Positions 53,208 through 64,000 of a stretch of 64,000 nt of DNA are shown here, one piece after another. Position numbers and translations under genes: made by a program. Below the pieces are notes generated by a model. That model was given only the letters and a program-made list of their open reading frames with translations, ran no database searches and was not told the DNA's origin. How positions within the stretch are numbered: the stretch's first letter is position 1; every line of letters starts with the position of its first letter. The DNA comes from Macrosoma leucophasiata (lineage: Eukaryota > Arthropoda > Insecta > Lepidoptera > Hedylidae): NCBI GenBank assembly GCA_036365455.1, contig JAWQUS010000032.1:11133501-11197500 (forward strand), given 5' to 3'.

Positions 53208-54822
53208 GTCCCAATACGAATACCTGTTTTGAAAGATTAAAGTACAGTTCGTTACAAAAAATTGAGAAATAAATAAAAGGCAATGTAATATAATAAAATT
53301 TAGATTTATTTATATTACCTACACATATATCAACACAGAACATTAATCATATTACATAATAATACGGTGCCAAGCCAATAGGATGGATACATTTTACATA
53401 AAAGTTGAAAGAGCTACAAACATTCAAGCTCTGTAAAAAATAAATGTCTAGAAAACGAAAAATGACAAAGGAATTTTCAAACAAATATACCTACTTATTT
53501 TATGTTCTTACGTGCATTAAATGGAAGAGAAATGTCCGTTTTCACCATTGAACCCGGCAACATCCCCTTATAAAATACAAAAAAGTAACACGACGGCTTC
53601 TTGCTATAGGCAAAGAGTATACAAATACTTGGCTATAGGTTTGGTATTACGTCATCAAGGCAGGGTGAAACAACACAACAACAAAAAAATATTGGAACTG
53701 AAAATTAATTTTGATAGCCAACGCCTTAGCAACTGTCAACGAACTATAAACCACTGTTGACAAAGGTATCGTAACGTACTTTTCAAAGTCGTGGTTCCAC
53801 TTTGGATGACTGATTACACTTATCTTGTTCGTAGGTGGTCACATATTTTATGACGATCATATATTTAATTTCATAATACCTACATTGTAGGTACATTGTA
53901 AAATGGCTTCCGCTATCGAGCTTGGAATTTCTCCACCGATGTTATCACCCCCCTAAAGTACTTACTATAACATGCAAAACCGGGTTTTACGGATTATGAA
54001 TGATATGATTTATAAAAACCGGGTATAACGTTTTTTTGATATTATCGATGTTTTTGAAAGGTCAATAAAATCGTTAAAAATTATTGTCTTTAATAATTGT
54101 TTATTGTACTAGAAATTTGACAATTCGGTTGTCGCCCTATCATCTGAAGTAGCGTGAGCTGTATCTCAGTACTAAAGTACTTACTAGACTGGACATTCCC
54201 CTTGATAGCATGTTTCCAGTTTTTTCCATACAATTACCTGCCCTTTCCCATAACACCATGACAGCTGACGTGAAACGTCATAATAAATATCGGTCAAATA
54301 GTTATGCCTCCTGGCGGTCGCCAATAAAAAAAAAACGATTTAAAAACAGAACCGGCTGTTTGTTCCCGGTGTCTACTCTTTAATATTGACCTCGTTGTTA
54401 CCAGACTTTGGCAGAATAATAAACCCTTAAAGTTGGTAATTGCCATCAAAAAAGAAAGAAAAGAAAGACCTCATTGTTAAAAATAGTTGAAATACTAAAC
54501 TCATCGACGATAGAAAAGCTGTGTTGTTTCGTCGATGACTAAACTAAACCCATTGCCTGAACCTAGAATTAAGAGATGGAAAAACGTTTTTACATTAATG
54601 CTGGAGCGTCTTCTTTCTCCACCTCTCACGCTTACCATCACTTTAGGAGTGGCTTTTAGGAGGTCCTGATTGGACCCTGTGATAGGCTGCCTCTACTTTT
54701 TTAGAGACAAAGATGTGATAGTTCCTACGTGGCAATGTAATGGCTATATAAATTGGCACGGGTATATGTATACTATATTATTGGTCTGGATTATTGTTTC
54801 CACAGATTACGCGAAAAACAAC
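53208..54822. other. Intron 1 sequence
   Basis: AT-rich; short frames at 53521 and 54670 have no recognisable domain. No gene supported. Confidence 0.5.
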
Positions 54823-54860
54823 CTACCCGCGGGCGGAGCCGCGGCAACAGCTATTTCATA
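54823..54860 (+). repeat. Retroelement tail end
   Basis: CTACCCGCGGGCGGAGCCGC and GGCAACAGCTATTTC, as at 32020-32050. Confidence 0.5.
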
Positions 54861-55158
54861 ATATATCACAAAATAATAATCTTAATTCTATGTTTGAACT
54901 CATTATCTGATCACTGTTGAGATATTGATAAATGATAGTCATAAAAAGATATTATGATTTATTAAAAGGAAGGACTAAACATGACACTTCGAAATCAAAA
55001 GTTAATGGCCGCAAATTTTATCTGCTACATGACAATACAAAACCAAAGTAAACAATTATACTGTACTATCGCTTATTAAGAAGCTGATAGTACATCAACT
55101 TCCTTAAGGCTTACATAAAAATTATCGGATGGAAAATCCCAATAGTAAGATATAGGTA

Positions 55159-55443
55159 TTTTTTTTAATGTAATAAAAGTGGCAAGCAAGCATGCAGTTC
55201 ACATTGATGTTAAGTGATGACTGCAGCCTATAGACACCCACACAAAGACCAAGGTCAAAATGCAGATGCGTTACCACTCGTGAGGCCTAAGGTATTATGC
55301 CTCTGTGCCGGAAATTACAGGACCATATAATACCACCTGACCGAAACACGATAGTGCTGAACACTACCATTTAGTGACAAGTATATTAGGTAATGCGGTG
55401 GTGCCTTCGCCCGCGAGCTCCTTCACTGGAGCTCTACCACCAG
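55159..55443 (-). repeat. SINE-like repeat family A, copy 11 (full length)
   Basis: TTTTTTTTAATGTAATAAAAG at the 3' side to GAGCTCTACCACCAG. Confidence 0.85.
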
Positions 55444-56314
55444 TAATAATTACTTTTAACCCGGGATCTAAAAGATTCAAGCCCTAGGAAAACAGATTAG
55501 TAAGTTTTCAGCAACATTCTTTAAAAAAATATGTCAAAAGGTTAACAGACAACAAGGGGCATTGCCAACGCGCTGCTAGCCCTGAATGACTCTTTTGACG
55601 CCATTTATGAAGAACCCCATATTGTAGCACGTAGGGAACACCTCAGCAGAGGGAAGTTCGTTCCATAATATACTTATATGTTTTTCTTCAGCCAATTAAT
55701 GTAGGTATTCTTAGCAATGACAACGCATGCTGATGATCATGATGCTTGAAATCGTTTAAAGAATTTGAAAGAAATAATGGCAACAAATATTTCCCTTCGC
55801 CGAATCCGCTACCATTGGATCACTACCACAGCCTCTATACAATTTTAAAAAATTAAAAAAAGTAATATTATTTATATTTATCAAATATGAAGGGTAAAGC
55901 GATATCTTAAACTTTTGCATTATTTTGCATTACTTGGTATTGGTATTATAAAATGGTTCACCGAATTTTTATACTGCGCCCAACAAGCTCTAGCCCGTTT
56001 TTTGTTTATTTAATATACTTACAAAATAACACATCCAGGTTGCGTTTTTTTTGTTATTAAATGCTAATTGGTTTCCTAAAGCATACATGTTTATTTCATT
56101 AATAAATAACGACCGAGAGGTGATCATGAGTTTTTGTGATGAAGTGGAAAACCAGGTTTCGATTTGTATTGATGGTAGGTAAGTGAAAACTGTACCCTAT
56201 ATGCACCTACATAAAATGCATATAGCATGGCAACGCTCCTGAGCCCTAGGCTACACATCTGTGCAGAATATTCTAAGATGTATCTTAGTCAATGCTTAAA
56301 ACTTTGATTTCCAG
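55444..56314. other. End of intron 1
   Basis: AT-rich; ends TTTGATTTCCAG at the exon 2 acceptor. Nothing else recognised. Confidence 0.5.
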
Positions 56315-56522
56315 ATTGATGGAGCAACAGGCGAGCGAGAGACGTGTGGTTCGGTCTGGGAACGTACCATAAAATGTGCCATCACTATGAAGAAGTTGGG
56401 CTTGAAACGAAACGATGTCATAGTCCTGATGGCGTCAAATTGCCTCGACCTTTGTATACCGATGTACGCGAGCTTTTGTATAGGAGTCGCTGTGGCGGGT
56501 GTTGACAGAACATTAAAAACAA
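56315..56522 (+). CDS. Acyl-CoA ligase exon 2
   Basis: IDGATGERETCGSVWERTIK to AVAGVDRTLKT. Acceptor CCAG at 56311-56314, donor GTAAGA at 56523, ends in phase 1. Contains the VIVLM..N..DLCIPMYA core of the N-terminal subdomain. Confidence 0.9.
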
Positions 56523-56804
56523 GTAAGATAATATTTCTACTAGGAAACAAAAATTTAATTGAGAGCATAGGCATAACCGTATTACATAATCTTTCTGCAG
56601 CTAAATGGTTGTGTTCATAATTCTTAACATATGCATGGAAAGTTCCATGATGGAATGGAACAAAAAAAAACGAAAAAGGTAAAATTACTCCGGACATATA
56701 CATTTAAAATGTTTTACCAAACCGGTATAAAGAAGGAAAGATTTCTTCCTTGCCAACAGTAGGTAATAGCCACTCTTAGTACCTCTTAAAAGTTAATTTT
56801 AAAA

Positions 56805-57050
56805 TTTTATTCCGGTGAGATATAAATATTTTAGACCCTGAGGCTCAAATTTCCCGTACACTCCTCTTTTCTAAATCCTTAAATTTTTATTCCGGTGAGA
56901 TATAGATATTTTAGACCCTGAGGCTCAAATTTCCCGTACACTCCTTTTTTCTAAATCCTTTACCGTAGACGCCGTTCGGTTGTGGAATGCCTTGCCTCAA
57001 AATATCCGTCAGTCAGAATCTATAGGTAGATCGATTCAAGAAAATGATCA
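56805..57050 (+). pseudogene. CR1/L2-type LINE scrap with 73-bp tandem duplication
   Basis: Reads GEI.IF.TLRLKFPVHS and then VRLWNALPQNIR, the C-terminal signature of the LINEs at 17 and 35 kb. A block starting TTTTATTCCGGTGAGATATA is repeated in tandem (about 56808-56880 and 56881-56953). Confidence 0.7.
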
Positions 57051-57955
57051 AATCATCATGGTCAATTTTATCTCTTCTTGATACTCTTCATACATTTAAA
57101 TATTTTTCTAGCTCGTGCTTGCCAGCTTTTGCTGTTGTTATTCTTAGTGACATACATGTTTTTAGTTTTGGTTTTAATTTATTTCTCCACGTAATCAGTA
57201 CATCCCACACTAATGAAATATATCAGTTTATTCAGTACCTATTTGATATATTTTATGTCAACTACTGTTAATTTTTAATGGTGTACTTACAATGAAGAGT
57301 AATGTTGTTGTTGTCATTTTCAAATCAATCAAATCAGAAATGATTCTTTAGGTTCTTAAAATAAGATTTGCAAGCTGTTACATCTTTTACATTTTTTATA
57401 TTTTTTGGTACAAAATAAATTTTATACAGATTTTTACTCACGTCCAATATTTTACAAAATGATTGTGGAGTTGGTTATTCCTGATTTGTTGTAAGAGCAA
57501 GTGGAGATCGATGACAAGTTGAATTTTTTTCGCAGGAACCATATACTTAATCGTTAGATAAACGCATGGAAGTAATTACGTTACTACATGTCTGTTTCCC
57601 GAAGCAGGCAAAGGGGAATGCATGCATTCAAGCATACTTGATAAGACGATTCACTAGTCTGTTTACATTTTATCTTAAGTAATAAGTGGCGAGCTTACTG
57701 ACATATTACCGAATTTCAAGGGTGACATTTAGAAACTTTCGAAAAATGGTTAAATCCCAATATGTAGTATCTACTCACTTACATCAGACATTGAACTCAG
57801 GAACAGATACCTAATACAGCAATTAATACCATAAGAAGATGCTCGTGATATTCTACAATTTGGACCATCTGTAACTTAAAATTAGAAAATGAACACTGCA
57901 ATTTAATTTTAAGTTCAGAACAAAAATATCTCAAAAGTGAATAATATAATTTCAG
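57051..57955. other. Intron 2 sequence
   Basis: AT-rich; first part may be LINE 3' UTR. Ends TAATTTCAG at the exon 3 acceptor. Confidence 0.5.
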
Positions 57956-58154
57956 CCGAACTTCAAGAAACATTTAGTTACATGAAACCAAAAATCATTT
58001 TTTGTCAAAGCAAAAGGTCTTCAGATGTTAACGCTGCAGTGGCAAATATTGGATTAGACGCAAAGGTAGTCACAATCGATAAATCTGAAGATGCTGAAAA
58101 CTTTACAGACCTACTGAACAAGCACGGCAATGGACAATCAGTTGAAGGTTACAG
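57956..58154 (+). CDS. Acyl-CoA ligase exon 3
   Basis: Continues T-ELQETFSYMKPKIIFCQSKR to LLNKHGNGQSVEGYR. Acceptor TTTCAG, donor GTAACC at 58155, ends in phase 2. Confidence 0.9.
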
Positions 58155-58315
58155 GTAACCGAAAATTACATTACACAGACAACACATACACCAACACCCA
58201 TCTAGACCCTGTTTCCGAGTCAAGAAATAAGTGATAGATTATTATTATTTTTATTTTTTAAAAGGAGATTATATTATAGTTTTAGTAGGTATTATCCCAT
58301 GTTTTTTTTAATGTA

Positions 58316-58525
58316 TTTTTTTTAATGTTACAAAGGTGGCAAACAAGCTTGCAGTTCACATTGATGTTAAGTGATAACTGCAGCCTATAGACACTTACAG
58401 AAAGACCAGAGGTCAAAATGCACATGCGTTGCCACCCCTGAGACCTTAGATGTTAGCGGCAGATAAATTAGTTAATGCGGTGGTGCGTACGTCCTCGAGC
58501 TCCTACACTGGAACTCTACCACCAG
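58316..58525 (-). repeat. SINE-like repeat family A, copy 12 (internal deletion)
   Basis: Both ends are present; about 70 bases in the middle are missing. Confidence 0.8.
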
Positions 58526-58561
58526 TAAATGAAGAAAAGTAAATGTTTACCAGAATCATTT

Positions 58562-59481
58562 ACTGGTGGTAGAGCTCTATACTAATCTTCATCATCCCTC
58601 CCTCCGCGCGAACGCAAAGGAGGGGGGGGATGGTTCGGGGATTGAGGCGAATCCTCGTACCCCGGGCCTATCTGCCCCCGAAGCGTCGGGGGCGTGGTCC
58701 TAAATGGGGATTGTGACACGCGGGGAAACTCGCTAAGGGAGGTCATATACACACATTTTTTTTTTTGTTTTTATTTAGTTATTTTTTTCTTAGTTTGTTT
58801 TTTTTTTGGTAGCTTTTTAGCCCATTTAAAACATTTTGTATTTTTTTCTTATAATCTTTTTATTATATTTTTTTTTTCGGGCATTTTCTTTTCTCCCCCT
58901 CAGCTATCCCCCGCGTGCCGCTTACAAGTGGTCGTGGTCTATTAAATTAAATAGGTGTAAGTTCCCTATTGTGAGGGGCCACACGTCCACTCCGTCACTC
59001 TGGCCTAAGCCGGGCGACGCAGCCGCGGGCCCGATCGGTGACTCCGTTCCTCGACCGGGTCATGAACCCGGTCGGTGGGCGGGACTCGAACCCGTCCAGT
59101 AGGATGCGGGTGAGTGGGGCCTGCCAATTGGTATGTGGGTGTCAGTGTGAATGTATGTGTGGCCGGCACTTACTGTGATCCGGGGGATCGGAGCCTAGTA
59201 GTAGAGCTCTAGTGACGGAGCTCGCGGGCGTAGGCACCACCGCATTACCAAATATACTTGCCGCTAAATGGTTGTGTTCAGCACTATTGTGTTCCGGTCA
59301 GGTGGTAATGTATGGCCCAGTAATTTCCGGCACAGAGGCATAACACCTTAGGCCTCAGGAGTTGTAACCCATCTGAATTTTGACCTTGGTCTTTGTGTGG
59401 GTGTCTGTCTATAGGCTGCAGTCATCACTCAACATCAATGTGACCTGCATGCTTGTTAACCACTTCCATAACATAAAAAAA
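58562..59481 (+). repeat. SINE-like repeat family A, copy 13, split by an insert
   Basis: The first 18 bases (CTGGTGGTAGAGCTCTA) are at 58563-58579. The copy restarts at 59198 and runs to CATAACATAAAAAAA. TAGAGCTCTA occurs on both sides of the insert (58570-58579 and 59202-59211). Confidence 0.75.
58580..59201. mobile_element. 622-bp GC-rich insert of unknown type
   Basis: Sits between a 10-bp duplication (extending to about 16 bp with two mismatches). Has GC-rich ends, a T-rich middle (58757-58875) and a dyad ACCGGGTCATGAACCCGGTCGG near 59055. No open frame with a known domain and no poly(A); perhaps a retroelement 5' part or a novel non-coding element. Confidence 0.55.
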
Positions 59482-59509
59482 GAATCCATTTATTTAGTAA
59501 AAAAACCAA

Positions 59510-60216
59510 ATGTATCCGTTTTACCCTCCCTAATGTAAAAAGTAAAGAAGGAGACATTTTTGTAAACAATGACAAAATTCAATTTGTTGATGACGCTACC
59601 TTCTTGGGAATAACGCTTGACTCGAAGTTACAATGGGGACCACATATTAGGCAATTAGCGAAACGTCTGAGTGCCGCAGATAAGCTGCGAAAAAAAGCAA
59701 TTAACTGATATAGACACTGCAAGACTTGTTTATTTTAGCTATTTTCACAGTGTGTTGTATTTTATTGTGGGGTCGAGCGGCTGACATACAATCAATTTTT
59801 GTATTACAGAAGAGGACCATTAGAGCGAACTTACGTAGTCGTGATTCTTTGAAAGAACTATTTTAAGAAATAAATATAATGACAGTCCCGTGCCATTACA
59901 TCTACGAAAATATACCTTTCGCAAGGAAAAATTTACATCTGTTTGATAAATCTCCGATAGGCATAGTTATAATACGAGGAGAAAGAACAAGTTGTCGCTG
60001 CCAAGTTTTCGACTGACGAAAACGAATACATATTTCCTAAAATATAGTGTAGAATTTTATAACAAGATCCCATCCGGGATTGCTGAACTCACCGATGGTA
60101 AATTCAAAGCATTAATTAAACGCACTTTATGTAAAAAGGCTTACTATAAACTCGAGGACTATCTCAAGGATAGAAATGTTTGGCTAAATGCTGATCTAGC
60201 TCCACAAGGGTGTTAA
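59510..60216 (+). pseudogene. LINE reverse transcriptase C-terminal remnant
   Basis: Readable in pieces: FLGITLDSKLQWGPHI, DTARLVYFSYFHS-like text with stops, NILFARKNLHLFDKS, then an open block YSVEFYNKIPSGIAEL to AYYKLEDYLKDRNVW. Several frameshifts and stops. Jockey-like wording. Confidence 0.75.
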
Positions 60217-60640
60217 ATGTAATAATTAAAGTGTAATGTTGATATTATATTGTTAATTTTAAGCTTGCTTAAGTTATGGAAAATTGTAAAAATATGCCTA
60301 AGAGATATTTTTAAAAGAGCCGACTAGTTTTTCTCACATCATATTGGCCTTTGGAACTTTGCCGGTGAATGACAAATAATGACTCTTTTTCTTTTCTTTT
60401 TACTCTTTGTTATCAGTTTGTAAAGGGGAAATGAGACATTCTACTGATATACTTTTACATTAGTTTATTACATTAAGTTTTATCTTAGTGATATTCTTGA
60501 CTTTACATATATTTTTTATCTTGTTGACATGTATATCAATTGTTATTCGCTTTAATTTATTTTGTTTGTTTTTGACGTGTCATAAGAGGTGCCTGTCACC
60601 CTAAATGAATAAATGAGATTCTGATTCTGATTCTATCATC
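59510..60640 (+). mobile_element. 5'-truncated jockey-like LINE
   Basis: Degraded RT C-terminus followed by a 420-base 3' UTR and a tail of ATTCTG units (60617-60635). A piece of the same 3' UTR is at about 6440-6690. Confidence 0.75.
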
Positions 60641-60726
60641 TACATTTTTACCACCATTTACCAAAACTACCGCCACTATGATCTGCAATCCACATGCCAA
60701 GCGTGGCAATTTAGTATGGTCTATCC

Positions 60727-61022
60727 ATAGAGCAACACGGGCCACCGGCCGCGGTAATCCGGAGGGGAGTAGCATGCGGGCTTTCCTCTCTGTCAAAGTA
60801 CAAGACTAAATGGTCCTATGCCTGTCGCCCAGATATTTAAATGTGTGCTTTAAATTGTTTATTTATTTTGTTAAAGTCAAGGTGTGAGATCCATTTTTTT
60901 TGTGTGAGCGTCTCACGTATTTCCCTCCACAAAAAATGACAGACTGTGTGGCATCGATAATAGCCGCTATAGCTCCTCCCCTCTGATCCGCCGCGACCGG
61001 TGGGCGAAGTTGCTCTGTGAGT
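60727..61022. mobile_element. DNA transposon family E, copy 2 (intact ends)
   Basis: Inverted ends of about 48 bp: CATAGAGCAAC...GGCCACCGGCCGCGGTAATC at the left, GACCGGTGGGCGAAGTTGCTC at the right. About 296 bp, non-coding. Bases 60641-60726 share a short repeat with 12160-12215. Confidence 0.75.
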
Positions 61023-61207
61023 TATGGGTCTACCCTTAATCCTTTAGGAGAGGCTTTGCTCCAACAGACGTCTTTCACCTGAAATTATGACGATGACCTA
61101 CCTATTTATAAACCTAATACTTTATAGCATTATTCCAAAGTCTTCATTATGTTGAAAACATGTGTTATAAATATGAACTTTTTGCATGCAACAATTTTTA
61201 TTTTAAG

Positions 61208-61330
61208 GCCCGATGATTTCGACCCTACTGACACTAATGCGTTGCTAATGTCCACGAGTGGAACATCTGGAAAACCTAAGAGTACTGAATCCACCCATTA
61301 CCAGACAATACTCGGATTCGGAACCGTTTG
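61208..61330 (+). CDS. Acyl-CoA ligase exon 4 (AMP-binding P-loop)
   Basis: R-PDDFDPTDTNALLMSTSGTS then GKPKSTESTHYQTILGFGTV-W. Holds the STSGTSGKPK phosphate-binding loop; the usual Gly after GKPK is Ser here. Acceptor TTTTAAG, donor GTAGGT at 61331, ends in phase 2. Confidence 0.9.
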
Positions 61331-61420
61331 GTAGGTTTAGTACTTGGTACATATATTTTTTTTATCGGACCTCGTGTGATTGTGGATATACCTATTATTA
61401 CTTGTTGGTGGTATTGTGGG

Positions 61421-61470
61421 TACACGTGTTAGAAATCCGCAGATATATCTGCGGATTTCTAACACGTGTA
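61421..61470. repeat. Perfect 50-bp palindrome without spacer
   Basis: 25-bp arms (61421-61445, 61446-61470) centred on CGCAGATATATCTGCG, 90 bases after the exon 4 donor. Confidence 0.97.
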
Positions 61471-61634
61471 TTATATACGTATATGTATATCTCAATAGTA
61501 TAAAGCTCGGAAAAATCTGTGAATCGAGAAAGTAATTAAAGTGAAACCACAGTTTTACAACGTAATAACTTAGTATAAGGAAAATCACATGTTAGTTATT
61601 CGTTTAACGGGGAGTATTCGAATTTTATTTAATG

Positions 61635-61910
61635 ACTAGCTGTAGGCTCGACTTCGCCCGCGTGAGAATTTATGATTGTTCAGTATCTATCTACCCGGAC
61701 GAAGTCGTGGGCGCAGCTAGTAAAAGAGTAGTCTAAGATACTCCTTATTACATCAGCTATCGGCCAATGAAAGTCAAAATTTGTAAAAAAATGTTGTTTT
61801 GGTATATGTACCGTGTATACTTACATATGCATTTAGTGCAAAGCGGTTATTTTTTAATTACAAACAGACACTCCAATTTTATTTATTTGTATGTATAGAT
61901 AGATATAGCT
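61635..61910. repeat. Retroelement-tail repeat with foldback
   Basis: CTAGCTGTAGGCTCGACTTC pairs with GAAGTCGTGGGCGCAGCTAG; the following 61740-61910 matches 47316-47470 (ACAAACAGACACTCCAATTT). Confidence 0.65.
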
Positions 61911-61955
61911 ACTCAACAGCTTATTAAGTCTTATTTTTCATTTTATAATTTTCAG

Positions 61956-62109
61956 GGGTAAGGCTTCCTCGTGTTTAATCATGTCACCAATACAGTGGTT
62001 ATCGGCAATTATATATTATCTCTTAGCACCAGTTTTAAAGATGACCCGGATTCAGTCTTCCCTGGATATGACTAAGGAACATGTTTATTATTTAATAAAT
62101 ACATATAAG
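61956..62109 (+). CDS. Acyl-CoA ligase exon 5
   Basis: W-GKASSCLIMSPIQWLSAIIY to DMTKEHVYYLINTYK. Acceptor TTTTCAG, donor GTATGA at 62110, ends in phase 0. Confidence 0.88.
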
Positions 62110-63574
62110 GTATGACGTTTTTCGTAATGAAATTTAATGGTATCGTTTATATCATAATTTATTGGTTTTTAACAAACTCTTTTTGATCTCAATTAGCTTG
62201 ATGTGAACCTACCTAGAGTGAATAACTTATTATAGAAAAAGTAATTCAATATGTATTAATAATTATCAATAATTAATAACATTTAACAATAATGTCATGA
62301 TTCTCAACTTGTTCAATCTACACATATTTTAGGCTGTAGCGTCTTCTACGCTCGCCGATTGCCCGGTAAAGTAGACTATTGCCGGGTAGAATAGTGCGGC
62401 AACCCGTCCAAAAAAAAAATACTGTACATTATTTTAAAACAAAGTTCCCCGCGGCGTCTGTCTGTCTGCTCATGATAAACTTAAATAAAGAAATTGATTA
62501 GAATATAATGATAGAGAAAATTAGGCCGACTGTGAGCTTTCATCGAAGACGCTGCCTAAACGTTTTGAAATACAACAAATCAATGTAGGATGTAATATTT
62601 TCTCGTTTATAGATGTACAAAAAAGTCCGCGATGGCTATACAACGTGTTACGGGAATAACCACGGAATAGATACTCGTAAATAAGGATGGAAAGGCCTTT
62701 GATTCAATGTAGTATTAGAACCAGTGTCGCCGCTTTTCTCTCACCATGCAATTTCTTACACAAATGTAACACCATCTCGACAATCACTTACACATTAATC
62801 CTCAGAGCTGCTATTCGTTTGCGTAAGTTTGCATTGCATACTAAGACAACACCCGTAGACAATAAACACTCGCACGCTCACAACAATATACTCTCAAGGA
62901 GCTCGCACGTCAGTAGTCGAAGTGTAGCGGACGCATTACATGCTGTACATTGCAAGCGGAGACAGTAATAGCGTTAATTGAGCGAGTACTTAACGAGCAA
63001 TGTATTCGCTAGCAGTAACGTTTAAATAATGCAGTTTAAGTTCGAATATTCATATTCCTTTGTATTTTTTTATGTTTTTTACAAATATTATAACAATAAA
63101 TGTTATTTGTGACTTACCGATGGAAAGATATACCTCTTCGCTTTGTACTTGAGGTCTGACATATTGTTAAAATTGGAACTACACGGTATTTTACCAAGAG
63201 ATGTGATGAGTCTTTCGAAGCAGTCTACACGACACTACGAGCGGCGAACGAATGGTACGGCCGAACTGTGTTTGTTCATACATAGTTGTGGCGCGCTTGC
63301 TACGCCCACATTACCATTCCATCTTTATTTATCTATTCCGTGGGCATAACGCCCACATAATTATTGTAACCGACAAATAATTTGCAATAAAATAATATTG
63401 CGACCATAATTTGATATTAGGCTATCGCCTATCCTATCGAGTTGATAGACAGACAGATGGTCAAGTGATTCTGTGATGATAAGTAGTCTGTGTCTTTCCT
63501 TTTGAGCCACGGAACCCAAAGAGACTTTAACAATGAAATATCACAAATGAAGATATCTACAATTTACATTTCAG
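62110..63574. other. Intron 5 sequence
   Basis: 62455-62570 is dispersed repeat J, copy 2. The rest is AT-rich; short frames (62687, 63143) have no domain. Ends TACATTTCAG at the exon 6 acceptor. Confidence 0.5.
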
Positions 63575-63715
63575 CCAGAAGTAACGATTTGCAGCCCGAC
63601 ATTCATGGTGGAACTGACGAAGCCTCCCGATTGTGAGAAATGTGACTTCACGTGCTTTACACATTTTTTTATCGGTGGCAGTGCTGTTTCACAAAAAGTT
63701 ATTGATAATCTGGAG
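63575..63715 (+). CDS. Acyl-CoA ligase exon 6
   Basis: PEVTICSPTFMVELTKPPDC to FIGGSAVSQKVIDNLE. Donor GTAGGA at 63716, phase 0. GGSAVS corresponds to the GGA..S motif of the adenylation fold. The next exon lies beyond 64000; 63716-64000 shows only intron sequence. Confidence 0.88.
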
Positions 63716-64000
63716 GTAGGAGAAAACGTTTAAGTGGGTCCTGAGACTATTACTAGTCATAATTGCGAATCAGTTTAGAAACCTTACGTTTTGTAGGTAT
63801 TCCAAAATAGAGTATATTTATTTAATCTAACAATTGAATAGGTACGATTGAAAGTTTTAAAGATAGAAAATGTTGTACATAGGAAACTTTTCTATTAAGT
63901 ATGACGCACCCGCTTCTCTCACGTCGATTTATCTCTCACATGATTCGACATTGAACGACGAACGACCGACACAACCGCCGCACGCTCCCCACTGCCACTG

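Larger units (their letters stand above)
49142..64000 (+). other. Host gene: acyl-CoA ligase / luciferase-like (3' end outside window)
   Basis: Gene of the ANL superfamily (AMP-dependent synthetases), close to insect luciferin 4-monooxygenase-like and 4-coumarate-CoA-ligase-like proteins. These enzymes activate a carboxylic acid with ATP to an acyl-adenylate and pass it to CoA, often in peroxisomes. Six exons give 327 codons, with phases matching at every joint (0, 1, 2, 2, 0). The order fits the family: N-terminal HLGKIILQCLRD, IDGATGERET, VIVLMASNCLDLCIPMYASF, the P-loop MSTSGTSGKPK and FIGGSAVSQ. The rest of the AMP-binding domain and the C-terminal lid must lie to the right. Substrate cannot be told. 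Introns hold many repeats, intron 1 being 6.9 kb. No disabling change was seen. Confidence 0.85.

Noticed and set aside
56125..56178. Possible extra exon upstream of exon 2 (TTTGTATTGATGGTAG followed by GTAAGT)
   Set aside because: Resembles the start of exon 2 by a few bases only; exon 1 already joins exon 2 in phase and the extra peptide does not fit the family.

Overview
The window looks like nuclear DNA of an insect, most likely a moth or butterfly (Lepidoptera). It is AT-rich, genes are sparse and split by long introns, and the transposon mix (BEL/Pao, RTE, CR1/L2-type and jockey-like LINEs, mariner, many short hairpin elements, SINEs) is typical of that order. This is inferred from sequence families alone; no species is claimed.

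Only one host gene is supported: an AMP-dependent acyl-CoA ligase / luciferase-like gene on the + strand. Exon 1 starts at 49256. Five further exons follow (56315-56522, 57956-58154, 61208-61330, 61956-62109, 63575-63715), joined by GT-AG introns with matching phase, and the gene runs off the right edge. Intron 1 (6.9 kb) and the later introns are loaded with repeats.

The rest is a nested transposon landscape. 1-1370: tail of a BEL/Pao retrotransposon. 1.4-7.6 kb: SINE-like copies, a 5S-rRNA-headed SINE, hairpin elements and a 5'-truncated RTE LINE with a 14-bp target duplication. 7820-11012: a full-length RTE LINE with an open 1034-codon frame and a 12-bp target duplication. 11-14.5 kb: hairpin elements and AT-rich DNA. 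14555-30875: a 16.3-kb giant foldback element, flanked by a perfect 9-bp duplication. Its arms are almost perfect inverted copies made of a 350-bp terminal module, arrays of a 152-bp repeat and a 158-bp inner module, around a 1.7-kb centre without a transposase gene. Each arm was later hit by a different LINE (CR1/L2-type with ORF1 and ORF2 in the left arm, a single-ORF LINE in the right arm), and the left LINE was in turn hit by a mariner. 31-39 kb: hairpin elements, a tRNA-type SINE and a CR1-like remnant. 39924-41206: a mariner with intact frame and DD34D triad. 41-49 kb: 5S SINE nested in a tRNA-SINE tail, broken mariner, Penelope-like RT scrap, minisatellites and long perfect palindromes.

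The two main points of interest are the giant foldback element, with a TTTGTTGCT word repeated in its termini and in its 152-bp repeat units, and the 5S-rRNA-derived SINE family. Coordinates of repeat edges were read by eye and may be off by a few bases.
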